A stretch of DNA of 64,000 nt, from contig NZ_JAAJTJ010000009.1 of the NCBI RefSeq assembly GCF_011030405.1, forward strand, positions 1 through 64,000, read 5' to 3'. The first letter of the stretch is position 1. The number at the start of each line of letters is the position of its first letter. Origin of the DNA: Parapedobacter sp. SGR-10 (GTDB lineage: Bacteria; Bacteroidota; Bacteroidia; Sphingobacteriales; Sphingobacteriaceae). Positions 8,769 through 16,699 of this stretch are shown one piece after another. A program made the translations under genes and the position numbers. The notes below the pieces were generated by a model. The model was not told the DNA's origin and made no database searches. It was given only the letters and a program-made list of their open reading frames with translations.

Positions 8769-10181
8769 ATGCAGGTAGTACATTTGAGTGTAGAGTGTTT
8801 TCCGGTGGCTAAAGTCGGTGGCTTGGCTGATGTGGTAGGTTCATTGCCCAAATACCAATGCAAATTGGGTATAGATGCGTCGGTGGTTATGCCTTGGTTT
8901 GATACATCTTTTGTGAGGGACAATGCATTTGATACGGTCGCTGAAGGTTCTTTTTATCAAGGTTCTGAGCCTTTGCACTATACAGTTTTCAAGGAACGTG
9001 AAGACAAGCTTGGATTTCCCCTTTATCTGATCAAGATACCGGGTAAACTGGATAGACCCGAAGTGTATTGCTATGCCGATGAGGCCGAACAGTGGATTGC
9101 TTTTCAGCATGCTTTTCTCCATTGGGCCAAATATGACATGGGTACCCCTGATATTATCCATTGTCATGACCATCATGTCGGGCTTATTCCTTTTTTGCTC
9201 CGTCATTCGAACGAGTTCCATGACCTAAGTTATGTAAAAACTGTTTTTACGGTGCACAATGGACAATACCAAGGATGGATGGGCTGGAATAAATCTATTT
9301 TGTTGCCTCCTTTTGACACGTGGAGGTGGGGGCTGTTGGACTGGGATGGTGTCATTAATCCTCTGGCGACAGCCATCAAGTGTTGTGACGCTTATACCAC
9401 GGTCTCCGAAGGCTATCTTAAAGAGCTATATAAGGAAGCCAATGGTCTCCAAAACCTGTTTCGTGACCAAGCTGACAAATCATATGGTATCGTCAATGGA
9501 ATAGACACATCCTATTGGAACCCGGTTTCGGATAAGTTGATCAATTATAAATATTCCATCACTTCGGCAACGAGAGGGAAAAAAGAAAATAAAAAGGCTT
9601 TGTGTACGAAGCACGGATTGCCGGATGATGTACCCTTGCTTTCCTTTATTGGTCGGTTTGCACTCGAAAAGGGAGCCGATCAACTAGATAGAATAATACG
9701 GTATTTATTTTCGCAAAATCAATATAAAATCGCTATATTTATTTTAGGTTCGGGCGATGCTCGTATAGAGGCTCAAATGCGAGCTTTGAAAGATGAATTC
9801 GCAGAAAAAATAGGTGTCTATGTCGGATATAATGAAGCATTGGCCCATGAGGTATACGCGGCTTCGGATATGTTGCTGATGCCTTCTCGGGTCGAGCCTT
9901 GTGGCCTCAATCAGCTATATGCATTGAAATATGGAACGATCCCGATCGTGCGGGGAATAGGGGGACTCAAGGATACAGTCAAGGATATAGCGGTGGAGGA
10001 AGGCTATGGATTCGTATTTGCCCGCATGGAAGAGAACGATGCCGAAGATGCCATCATGCGTGCTTTGGAAACATACGGCGATACCAAGAAATGGAAAGCT
10101 ATTCGTTCGAGAGCGATGGCTTTGGACTTTTCTTGGGACAGGTCAGCCCAGAAGTATATAGAATTGTATAACCAGTTATAA
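8769..10181 (+). CDS. glgA: Glycogen synthase (ADP-glucose type, GT5)
   Basis: GlgA extends alpha-1,4-glucan chains from ADP-glucose. The 470-residue GT5 protein has the N-terminal KVGGLADVVGSLPK loop (about residues 15-28) that binds ADP-glucose, TVFTVHN in the Rossmann half, GIVNGID, and the C-terminal catalytic segment PSRVEPCGLNQLYALKYG followed by GGLKDTV. It lies 4 nt after glgB and 12 nt before glgC, consistent with one transcript. Confidence 0.96.
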   Translation: MQVVHLSVECFPVAKVGGLADVVGSLPKYQCKLGIDASVVMPWFDTSFVRDNAFDTVAEGSFYQGSEPLHYTVFKEREDKLGFPLYLIKIPGKLDRPEVYCYADEAEQWIAFQHAFLHWAKYDMGTPDIIHCHDHHVGLIPFLLRHSNEFHDLSYVKTVFTVHNGQYQGWMGWNKSILLPPFDTWRWGLLDWDGVINPLATAIKCCDAYTTVSEGYLKELYKEANGLQNLFRDQADKSYGIVNGIDTSYWNPVSDKLINYKYSITSATRGKKENKKALCTKHGLPDDVPLLSFIGRFALEKGADQLDRIIRYLFSQNQYKIAIFILGSGDARIEAQMRALKDEFAEKIGVYVGYNEALAHEVYAASDMLLMPSRVEPCGLNQLYALKYGTIPIVRGIGGLKDTVKDIAVEEGYGFVFARMEENDAEDAIMRALETYGDTKKWKAIRSRAMALDFSWDRSAQKYIELYNQL

Positions 10182-10193
10182 AAGAGAATTTTT

Positions 10194-11465
10194 ATGATAC
10201 ATAAAGTTGTTTCCATTGTATTAGGAGGAGGAAGGGGAACCAGGCTTTACCCTTTGACAGACCAACGTTCGAAACCTGCAGTACCTATTGCCGGAAAGTA
10301 TAGATTAGTGGATATTCCCATTTCCAATTGTTTAAATTCGAACTATAATAAGATTTTTGTACTCACACAATATAATTCGGCATCGCTGAACAAACACATC
10401 AAGAACACTTTCAATTTCAGTATTTTCAGTAAAGGGTTTGTGGATATTTTGGCTGCCGAACAGACTAATGAGGGGGACAAGTGGTTTGAGGGAACAGCAG
10501 ATGCTGTACGAAGAACCCACAAAAATATGGTCAATGTAGACTATGATTACGTGTTGATATTGTCTGGAGATCAGCTTTATCAGATGGATTATTCGGCGTT
10601 GGTAGATTTTCATGTCAAGAATGAGGGAGAAGTCACGATTGCGACCATTCCGGTTACAGCTAAAGAGGCTGGAGGATTCGGTATACTTAAGTCTAATGAG
10701 AATAATGAGATTACTTCTTTTATAGAGAAGCCTACTGCGGATCTATTGCCCGAATGGACTTCGGAAGTCCCTGAAGATCTGGAAAGACAGGGGCGGAACT
10801 ATCTGGCTTCTATGGGAATCTATGTGTTTTCCAAGAATGTCTTAAGGAGACTGCTGACCGAAGACCCGGGGATGGACTTTGGTAAGGAAATCATTCCCAA
10901 TGCGATTGGAAAGCTGAGGATACTTAGTTATCAGTTTGATGGCTATTGGACAGATATCGGTACGATCAGTTCTTTCTTTGAAGCGAATATTCAGTTGACT
11001 GACAATATTCCTTCTTTTAACCTATTTGGTGAGCCTGTATTCACTAGGCCACGTATGCTTCCACCTTCTAAAATATCGGGGACAACATTGAACAACGCCA
11101 TTATTGCGGATGGATGTATTGTCTTGGCGGACAAGATCGAGCGTTCTGTTATCGGGGTGCGCTCTCGTGTGGGGCGTGGCACAGTCATCAAATTGACTTA
11201 CATGATGGGATCCGATTATTACGAGGATCTCAATGCTGTCGTAGAATTGACCAATACGCAACAGCCACCACCGATCGGTGTGGGGGAGCGTTGCTATATC
11301 GAAGGAGCTATCTTGGACAAGGATTGCCGTATTGGGAATGATGTGCGTATTACAGGCGGGCAACATCTGAAAGACGGTGATTTTGACGAGTACACGATTC
11401 GAGACGGTATAGTGGTCATCAAGAAAAATGCGGTTATCCCTAATGGCACGACTATAGGATGTTAG
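10194..11465 (+). CDS. glgC: Glucose-1-phosphate adenylyltransferase
   Basis: GlgC makes ADP-glucose from glucose 1-phosphate and ATP, the committed step of bacterial glycogen synthesis. The 423-residue protein shows the nucleotidyltransferase loop GGGRGTRLYPLTDQRSKPA, the conserved GTADAVRR, FGIL, FIEKP and YWTDIGT motifs, and a C-terminal left-handed beta-helix with hexapeptide-like repeats (about 290-420). It completes the glgBAC set. No glycogen phosphorylase or debranching gene lies nearby. Confidence 0.97.
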   Translation: MIHKVVSIVLGGGRGTRLYPLTDQRSKPAVPIAGKYRLVDIPISNCLNSNYNKIFVLTQYNSASLNKHIKNTFNFSIFSKGFVDILAAEQTNEGDKWFEGTADAVRRTHKNMVNVDYDYVLILSGDQLYQMDYSALVDFHVKNEGEVTIATIPVTAKEAGGFGILKSNENNEITSFIEKPTADLLPEWTSEVPEDLERQGRNYLASMGIYVFSKNVLRRLLTEDPGMDFGKEIIPNAIGKLRILSYQFDGYWTDIGTISSFFEANIQLTDNIPSFNLFGEPVFTRPRMLPPSKISGTTLNNAIIADGCIVLADKIERSVIGVRSRVGRGTVIKLTYMMGSDYYEDLNAVVELTNTQQPPPIGVGERCYIEGAILDKDCRIGNDVRITGGQHLKDGDFDEYTIRDGIVVIKKNAVIPNGTTIGC

Positions 11466-11494
11466 ATAGGAGAGGAGATTTGGATTTTTCATGT

Positions 11495-11502
11495 TATCTT
11501 TG
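11495..11502 (+). promoter_or_regulatory. Putative -7 element TATCTTTG before the small lipoprotein gene
   Basis: An exact TAnnTTTG match six bases before the ATG at 11508, followed by the common Bacteroidota sequence CCCC. This would give a very short or absent 5' leader. No TTG -33 element is found at 19-21 nt spacing. Confidence 0.4.
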
Positions 11503-11507
11503 CCCCT

Positions 11508-11956
11508 ATGTATAAAGTTGTAAGTATTATCTTAGCATCGGTCTTATTATTGTCGTGTAATAACAAAGCAACAATAGATCTTACGGGGTTTGAACTTATG
11601 GAGGATGGCGATAATGATCTGTTAGGGAAGTGGCGTCTTGTCAAATGGTTGCTGAAGACGGGAGTATAGTGATGGAGGAGGATGAAGAAGTATCCGATGA
11701 AGAAGGAATCTTTATAGAGTTTTTTTCAAATGGAAAAGTTGACCGGATTTTTGCCTATTTGGATGATGGAGATCTGGTCGAAGATATAGCCTCAGATACA
11801 TATACTGTGTCGCAGGATGGAAGGACGATAACAACCGTAAATGAAGATGAAGGAACGAGTATCTTGTTAATAATAGAGCTGACATCTACCTCATTAAATC
11901 TAGAAGAGCTGGTGGAAGGAGTTATGCATAAGTCTTATTACACTAAGATTTTGTAG
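11508..11956 (+). pseudogene. Frameshifted small lipoprotein (lipocalin-like)
   Basis: The ATG at 11508 opens a signal peptide with lipobox LLLSC, then DLLGKWRLVK, a segment resembling the first strand of lipocalin-like lipoproteins. The frame stops at 11669 (GTATAG). The -1 frame continues at once as MVAEDGSIVMEEDEE, with 'GIFIEFFSNGKVDRI', to a stop at 11956. Joining the frames at AAA 11643-11645 gives a continuous protein of about 149 residues with a sensible hinge (RLVK-MVAEDGS). This points to one lost base in an A run, a sequencing error, or less likely programmed slippage. The acidic second half is otherwise intact, so the lesion is recent or artefactual. Confidence 0.7.
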
Positions 11957-11988
11957 GAGAATTAAGTTTTTTTTAATTTCTTAGCTTT

Positions 11989-12029
11989 AAGACCTATAAG
12001 ATTTTTGACATCTTATAGGTCTTTTTTTT
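11989..12029 (+). terminator. Rho-independent terminator
   Basis: A 14-bp perfect stem (11989-12002 with 12010-12023, AAGACCTATAAGAT) and 7-nt loop are followed by a T run to 12029. It ends the transcript of the frameshifted lipoprotein gene and possibly readthrough from glgC. Confidence 0.85.
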
Positions 12030-12109
12030 ATTAAAAAATGTAGGAGCTACAACACGGTTTGGTCAGTAGCAAATGGAAAATAATTGTATTTTAAACATTT
12101 ATTTTTCAT

Positions 12110-12117
12110 TACATTTG
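12110..12117 (+). promoter_or_regulatory. Putative promoter of the mutarotase gene
   Basis: TACATTTG matches the TAnnTTTG -7 consensus and lies 41 nt before the start codon. The nearest TTG upstream (12084-12086) is 23 nt away, slightly further than usual. Confidence 0.4.
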
Positions 12118-12158
12118 TTGGTATCATTGTAAAAACTATATTTTAAACATATACCATT

Positions 12159-13319
12159 ATGAACAGACTTACGATGTCATCTTTTGCTATTTTTCTATCT
12201 ATCGGAATGTGGAGTTGCCAGCAATCTTCTACGTCAAACAAAGAAAAGACCCAAGAATTAGTCTCTCTACCCGATTCGGTACAATTTAGAGACACTATAA
12301 AAGGAGAGGAAGTCTCCTTATATACTTTGAGAAACAAAAACGGGATGGAAGTCGCCTTAACCAATTTTGGTGCGCGTATAGTTTCTCTGCTCGTACATGA
12401 CAAAGATGGGGTATGTAGGGATGTGGTACTTGGCTTTAGCAAGGCTGCGGACTATCATAATCCGACTGAAAAGTATTTTGGCCCTGTCGTCGGTCCTTTT
12501 GGCAATAGAATCGCTAATGGAAAATTCTCCTTGGACGGGGTGGAGTACACTCTTCCTGTAAACAATGGCCCAAATACGCTACATGGAGGTTTGGACGGTC
12601 TACATTTTCAAGTATGGGAGGCTCGTTACCTGTCCGACAAAGCAGTTGAGTTTACCTGTTCTCTTTCGGATGGTCAAGAAGGTTTTCCGGGCAATAGAGC
12701 GATCAAAGTCGTCTATTCTTTGAGTGATGATGACGAATTGATCATCGACTATGAAGGAAAAACGGATAAGAAGACTGTGCTAAATCTGACCAATCATGCT
12801 TATTTTAATTTGAATGGTGAAGGTAGTGGCACTATACTCAATCATCAGCTTCAGATATTTGCCGACAAGTTTACACCGGTAGACAGCACACTTATTCCTA
12901 CAGGGGAATTGAGAGATGTCAAAGGTTCTGCTTTTGATTTTACTATACTAAAGGAAATAGGGCGGGATATAGAGCAGGATGATGAGCAACTGAAGTTTGG
13001 AAAAGGTTATGATCATAATTTTGTACTGAACGGGACAAAGCATGAAGCATATAATTATGCTTGTCAGTTGGTCGGTGACCAATCCGGTATTGTGATGGAT
13101 GTATATACGGAAGAGCCTGGAGTTCAGTTTTACAGCGGAAACTTTATGTCGGACAAGGTTACATTGAAGAATGGTGCGACGGATAGTTTCAGAACAGGTT
13201 TATGTTTGGAGACACAGCATTTTCCAGATTCACCCAATCAACCTTCCTTTCCTTCTACAGAGGTTGCGCCCGGACAGCTTTATAAAACCAAAACTATTTA
13301 TAAATTTTCGACCAAATGA
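12159..13319 (+). CDS. Lipoprotein galactose mutarotase (aldose 1-epimerase)
   Basis: A 386-residue exported aldose 1-epimerase that interconverts alpha and beta anomers of sugars such as galactose. The N-terminus is a lipoprotein signal ending in MWSC (Cys about 20), so it acts in the periplasm or at the outer membrane. Catalytic motifs are present: GPFGNRIANGKFSLDG, NNGPNTLHGG with its His, LTNHAYFNLNGEG with the second His, and the C-terminal EEPGVQFYSGNF with the base Glu. It has its own promoter-like element and ends in a shared bidirectional terminator. Confidence 0.92.
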   Translation: MNRLTMSSFAIFLSIGMWSCQQSSTSNKEKTQELVSLPDSVQFRDTIKGEEVSLYTLRNKNGMEVALTNFGARIVSLLVHDKDGVCRDVVLGFSKAADYHNPTEKYFGPVVGPFGNRIANGKFSLDGVEYTLPVNNGPNTLHGGLDGLHFQVWEARYLSDKAVEFTCSLSDGQEGFPGNRAIKVVYSLSDDDELIIDYEGKTDKKTVLNLTNHAYFNLNGEGSGTILNHQLQIFADKFTPVDSTLIPTGELRDVKGSAFDFTILKEIGRDIEQDDEQLKFGKGYDHNFVLNGTKHEAYNYACQLVGDQSGIVMDVYTEEPGVQFYSGNFMSDKVTLKNGATDSFRTGLCLETQHFPDSPNQPSFPSTEVAPGQLYKTKTIYKFSTK

Positions 13320-13320
13320 T

Positions 13321-13354
13321 AAAAGAAATGCGGGCTTAAGCCCGCATTTCTTTT
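13321..13354. terminator. Bidirectional terminator between galM-like and DUF937 genes
   Basis: A perfect 34-nt palindrome with half-site AAAAGAAATGCGGGCTT and no loop. The A and T flanks give a T tract on either strand. It starts 2 nt after the mutarotase stop and overlaps the first two bases of the DUF937 stop codon. Confidence 0.85.
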
Positions 13355-14012
13355 ATTTGGCAAACATGCCTGCTAAAGCATCGAGTACACTCCCTTTTTG
13401 ATCGTCACCTTTATCTTTATTAAAAAATTCGCCGGCTAGATCGCTTAATCCTCCCAAGCCGCTATCTTGTGCTTTGGAGGATGATCCTCCCAAAAAGCTA
13501 CCGAGTACGCTACCCAACAAGCCTCCACCAGCGGAAGAGTTGGATCCGCCACCGATGAGACCACCTAATATATCTCCTAAGCCGCCACCCGAGGATTGTG
13601 TTTGCTTTTGTTTGCCAAGATAGCCCATGACGATAGGTGCTAGGGTTGCCAAGACCGTACCGATTTGTGCCGATGAAATTCCTGTTTTGGAAGAGATACT
13701 ATTTTTGACCATGTCAGTATTGTTACCAAACATATGATGTACGATTTTGTCGCCGTCTTCGGATGGTCCCTGCCCCAAAAAGTCGGATAAAGAGTCTAAA
13801 ATACCACCGTTGTGCTTATTCTGTAGTGCTTGATCGATACTTTCTTCTTGAGCTTTGTCTTTTTTTGAATTGTAATTCAAGGCGGCTATCATTAGGGGTA
13901 CTGCCGCAGCGACAATCCATTTTGCTTTGCTTTCGTCTATATTCAATGTTTTTGCGATGGCACTGATCGCTTTTGACCCTATGCCACCTGTGACTAAATC
14001 TGTAATGTTCAT
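13353..14012 (-). CDS. DUF937 domain-containing protein
   Basis: A 219-residue protein of the DUF937 (YidB-like) group. It has an Ala-rich N-terminal half (LNIDESKAKWIVAAAVPLMIAALNYNS), a conserved HHMFG segment, and a C-terminal half of Gly/Ser repeats (SSGGGLGDILGGLIGGGS, GGGLLGSVLGSFLGG). No signal peptide is clear. The molecular function is unknown. It is convergent with the mutarotase gene and in the same direction as PPK2 upstream. Confidence 0.85.
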   Translation of the reverse strand: MNITDLVTGGIGSKAISAIAKTLNIDESKAKWIVAAAVPLMIAALNYNSKKDKAQEESIDQALQNKHNGGILDSLSDFLGQGPSEDGDKIVHHMFGNNTDMVKNSISSKTGISSAQIGTVLATLAPIVMGYLGKQKQTQSSGGGLGDILGGLIGGGSNSSAGGGLLGSVLGSFLGGSSSKAQDSGLGGLSDLAGEFFNKDKGDDQKGSVLDALAGMFAK

Positions 14013-14124
14013 GTGATTGATTTTTTATGTTTTATATTTCTTTCTTGGTACTAATTTACGCAATGGAAAGAATAGTATGGTCTGTTGTTTTCTGAATTGT
14101 AGCTATAATTCGTCAAGAGGCAGC

Positions 14125-15000
14125 TTATGTGTTTTCCAGATCTTTCTTGTAGCTAGCTTTATGTTGCTCTATTTCGGGGGGCATCTCAGGATATTGTATG
14201 TCCTTATATTTTTTGAGCTCTTCCAGTATGGTTTGTGCCACTAAATATCTCGATATATCTTTGTTGTCAGCAGGAATAATATACCAGGGTACTGCATCTT
14301 TGGAGGTGTGTTGTATGGCTTCTTCATAGCATTCCATGTACTTTTCCCAAAGCGCCCGTTCTTTGAGGTCTCCGGGTGAAAATTTCCAATTGTGATCTTC
14401 CTTTTCCAACCGACGTAGTAACCTTCTTTTCTGTTCATCTTTGCTTAGGTGCAAGAAAAATTTGAGAATGATAGTCCCGTTTTTTGCGAGATGTTGTTCA
14501 AAACAGTTGATCTGCGCATATCTCTGTTTCCAAAAATCTTTTGGGATATCTCCGACTTCATTTATACCGGGGATATTTTCGTTGAGGATGTATTCGGGAT
14601 GTACACGTGTCACGAGGACATTTTCATAATGGGTACGGTTAAATACACCAAATTTTCCTCTTTCGGGTAAGGCTACGTAATATCTCCATAGATAATCGTG
14701 CTGTAATTCTTTGGAAGTAGGAGTTTTGAAGCTATGCACTGCCACGCCCCGTGCATTGAATTTTTGGAATACTTCGCGGATTAGAGAATCCTTTCCGGCA
14801 GTATCCATACCTTGAATACAGATCAATACCGCATATTTATTGTGCGCATATAGGATGTCCTGTATTGTTGCTATTTCTTTTCTAGCTTTTTTCAATCCCT
14901 TAATAGCCTCTTCTTCGCTAATGTGTTTGCTGATATCAGTTGGATGGGCACTTAGCTTGAAGTTGTTGCCTGCTTTGAGTCGTTTTTGAAATTTTTCCAT
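14125..15000 (-). CDS. Polyphosphate kinase 2 family phosphotransferase
   Basis: A 291-residue PPK2-family enzyme that transfers phosphate between polyphosphate and nucleotides. It has the Walker A motif GMDTAGKDS (64-72), the lid-type sequence FKTPTSKELQHDYLWRYYVALPERG, the Walker-B-like FNRTHYENVLVTRVHPE, and FFLHLSKDEQKRRLLRRLE. The single-domain length suggests class I or III enzymes, which phosphorylate NMPs and/or NDPs. Nucleotide preference cannot be read with certainty. Confidence 0.92.
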   Translation of the reverse strand: MEKFQKRLKAGNNFKLSAHPTDISKHISEEEAIKGLKKARKEIATIQDILYAHNKYAVLICIQGMDTAGKDSLIREVFQKFNARGVAVHSFKTPTSKELQHDYLWRYYVALPERGKFGVFNRTHYENVLVTRVHPEYILNENIPGINEVGDIPKDFWKQRYAQINCFEQHLAKNGTIILKFFLHLSKDEQKRRLLRRLEKEDHNWKFSPGDLKERALWEKYMECYEEAIQHTSKDAVPWYIIPADNKDISRYLVAQTILEELKKYKDIQYPEMPPEIEQHKASYKKDLENT

Positions 15001-15103
15001 ATTTATTTACCTAATCGACAACAAGATAAGGTTTGTTTGACAAAGAAAAAAGAGTTTTTTGTGTGCTTATCTACGGTTGTTTTGCAAAAAGTCCTTTTAA
15101 AAA

Positions 15104-15235
15104 TATCATTGATTTTAGTGATAATTTAAATTATCACTGATTTCAGTAATATTCTTGATTATCATTGATTTTAGTGATATTTCAAAATATCATTATATTT
15201 GATGATATTTTGGATTATCACTATATTTCCTCTAT
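15104..15235. repeat. Five palindromic sites in exact 28-bp phase upstream of satD
   Basis: Five 20-nt palindrome-like units start at 15104, 15132, 15160, 15188 and 15216, each exactly 28 bp from the next, with 8-nt unrelated AT-rich spacers. Units 1 and 3 are identical (TATCATTGATTTTAGTGATA), unit 2 is TATCACTGATTTCAGTAATA and unit 4 is TATCATTATATTTGATGATA. Unit 5 keeps only the left half (TATCACTATATTT). The general form is TATCAYTRA...YARTGATA. The array fills most of the 376-base gap between PPK2 (minus strand) and satD. I read it as a multi-site operator. Confidence 0.8.
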
Positions 15236-15264
15236 AAAATGTTTTCAATGGCTGAGGAGAGAGC

Positions 15265-15319
15265 GATAAATTCCCTTTTATATACAACGCAATTTATTGC
15301 ATATAAAACGGAATTTATC
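15265..15319. promoter_or_regulatory. Large inverted repeat over the satD promoter
   Basis: Two 21-nt arms (15265-15285 and 15299-15319; core GATAAATTCC) match at 19 of 21 positions as an inverted repeat around a 13-nt centre, which itself holds the small dyad GCAAT-TT-ATTGC. The right half covers the spacer of the predicted satD promoter, so a protein bound here would compete with RNA polymerase. Confidence 0.65.
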
Positions 15320-15327
15320 TAAGTTTG
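15297..15327 (+). promoter_or_regulatory. Predicted satD promoter
   Basis: TTG (15297-15299), a 20-nt spacer, then TAAGTTTG (15320-15327) fit the Bacteroidota TTG-N19-21-TAnnTTTG promoter. The satD ATG lies 50 nt downstream. Confidence 0.6.
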
Positions 15328-15376
15328 ATGATACAATCCCTTACGAGTGGCGTTTAGGGACACAAAGGAAGAGAAT

Positions 15377-15973
15377 ATGCATGTGATCATAGTTGGAGAT
15401 GTCGTAGGGTCCAGACACGTGCAGGCAGACAAGTGGTTGCCTGTGCTGTCTGATGCCTTAAGACGGTATACCAAAAAATTTGATATATTCAGAGGGGATA
15501 GCTTTCAGGCAGAATTATCTCCGGAAGGATGCTTTGCTTTTGTTTTTTACCTCAAGGCCAGACTCAGATCCATCGGTCCGTTGGATATCCGGATAGGGAT
15601 AGGTGTTGGAGAGATCGATTATCAGGATGATTCGATCAAAAACTCCAACGGACAGGCTTTTGTGTTTTCGGGAGAGGCTTTCGATGCGCTAGGAAAGGAT
15701 CTGATCGCCGTGCGAAGTCCTTGGACTGAATACGATGAACCCGTCAATATCATGTTGGATCTGGCGATGGAGCTCAGCGGCAAGTGGACGGTCAATATGG
15801 CTGAAAGTGTGGCTACAGCTATCGAAAATCCACAGGCCAATCAAAAGGAACTGGCAGAAATATTGAAGCGCAAGCACCAGAGTCAAGTCAGTACTTTATT
15901 GAACAAGGCACACTTTGCCCAAATTTCAAAAGTGGTGGATTATTGTACAAAGGAATTGATAAAAAGATGCTGA
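15377..15973 (+). CDS. SatD family protein
   Basis: A 198-residue SatD-family protein. The N-terminal part (GDVVGSRHV, FRGDSFQAEL, RIGIGVGEIDY) resembles the nucleotidyl-cyclase-like fold. The C-terminal 45 residues (NQKELAEILKRKHQSQVSTLLNKAHF) look like a helix-turn-helix, so the protein could bind both a small ligand and DNA. ATG 15377 is preferred over an in-frame GTG at 15347. It overlaps the DUF3307 gene by 7 nt (ATGCTGA), so the two are translationally coupled. The phased palindromes and promoter dyad upstream make autoregulation plausible. The biochemical function of the family is not established. Confidence 0.75.
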   Translation: MHVIIVGDVVGSRHVQADKWLPVLSDALRRYTKKFDIFRGDSFQAELSPEGCFAFVFYLKARLRSIGPLDIRIGIGVGEIDYQDDSIKNSNGQAFVFSGEAFDALGKDLIAVRSPWTEYDEPVNIMLDLAMELSGKWTVNMAESVATAIENPQANQKELAEILKRKHQSQVSTLLNKAHFAQISKVVDYCTKELIKRC

Positions 15974-16695
15974 CTTTATTTCTCAAGCTCCTACTAGCCC
16001 ATATCATCGGTGATTTTGTCTTGCAGACGAAGGCATTGGTCGTCAAACGCAAGGAAAATGCTTTCTACCTGCTTTTGCACGTATTGATCCATGTAGCGTT
16101 GGTATGCTTGGTGTTTTGGCAAGATATATACAGCGATTGGCCCTACATTGCTTTTATAGGTTTGGCACATTTGGCCATAGACAGTCTGAAAATAATAGGA
16201 GAGAAGAAATGGCCTTCCCGACCGGCATTGCTGTTTGTTACGGATCAATTGTTACATATTTTGGTTCTTTTGGCCGTAGTGGCCTACCGTTACGGCATAC
16301 CACAGTATGATGCGGATATATGGTTTTCGGCCAAGTTTTTGGCGTATATTATTGCGCTGTTGCTGACGGCTGTTGTAAGTCCCATATTTTTGCGTGTGTT
16401 TTTCAGTAAATGGCAGCGAGAGCAACCTTTTCCTGCCAAGAAAGATGAAACTTTATTGGATGCAGGACTTTGGATAGGGATTATGGAGCGGCTTATCATT
16501 GTGTTGTTTATACAGGTAGGCTTTTTGTCCGGGATAGGTTTTCTATTAGCGGCAAAATCTATTTTTAGGTTTGGTGATCTGACGAATGCAAAGGACACAA
16601 AATTTACGGAATATGTATTGGTTGGTACATTCGCTAGTTTTTTGATCGCCATTGTGATAGGCTATGCGTTGCGTGTCACATTGAGGTATTGTTGA
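15967..16695 (+). CDS. DUF3307 domain-containing integral membrane protein
   Basis: A 242-residue membrane protein beginning MLTLFLKLLLAHIIGDFVLQT, the DUF3307 signature. About six to seven hydrophobic segments are visible, with a conserved HxxxD-type pair in the first helix (AHIIGD) and a second in GLAHLAIDSLK. It overlaps satD and shares its transcript. SatD-DUF3307 pairing recurs in Bacteroidota and suggests a common function, but none is known. The upstream in-frame start at 15943 lies inside satD and is not used here. Confidence 0.85.
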   Translation: MLTLFLKLLLAHIIGDFVLQTKALVVKRKENAFYLLLHVLIHVALVCLVFWQDIYSDWPYIAFIGLAHLAIDSLKIIGEKKWPSRPALLFVTDQLLHILVLLAVVAYRYGIPQYDADIWFSAKFLAYIIALLLTAVVSPIFLRVFFSKWQREQPFPAKKDETLLDAGLWIGIMERLIIVLFIQVGFLSGIGFLLAAKSIFRFGDLTNAKDTKFTEYVLVGTFASFLIAIVIGYALRVTLRYC

Positions 16696-16699
16696 ATGA

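Noticed and set aside
11630..11956. Independent cytoplasmic protein starting at GTG 11630
   Set aside because: The GTG lies within the preceding signal-peptide ORF, and the sequence continues that protein after a one-base shift.
15104..15235. CRISPR-like array of repeats with fixed-length spacers
   Set aside because: The repeats are only 20 nt and degenerate, spacers are 8 nt, and there are no cas genes. An operator array explains it better.
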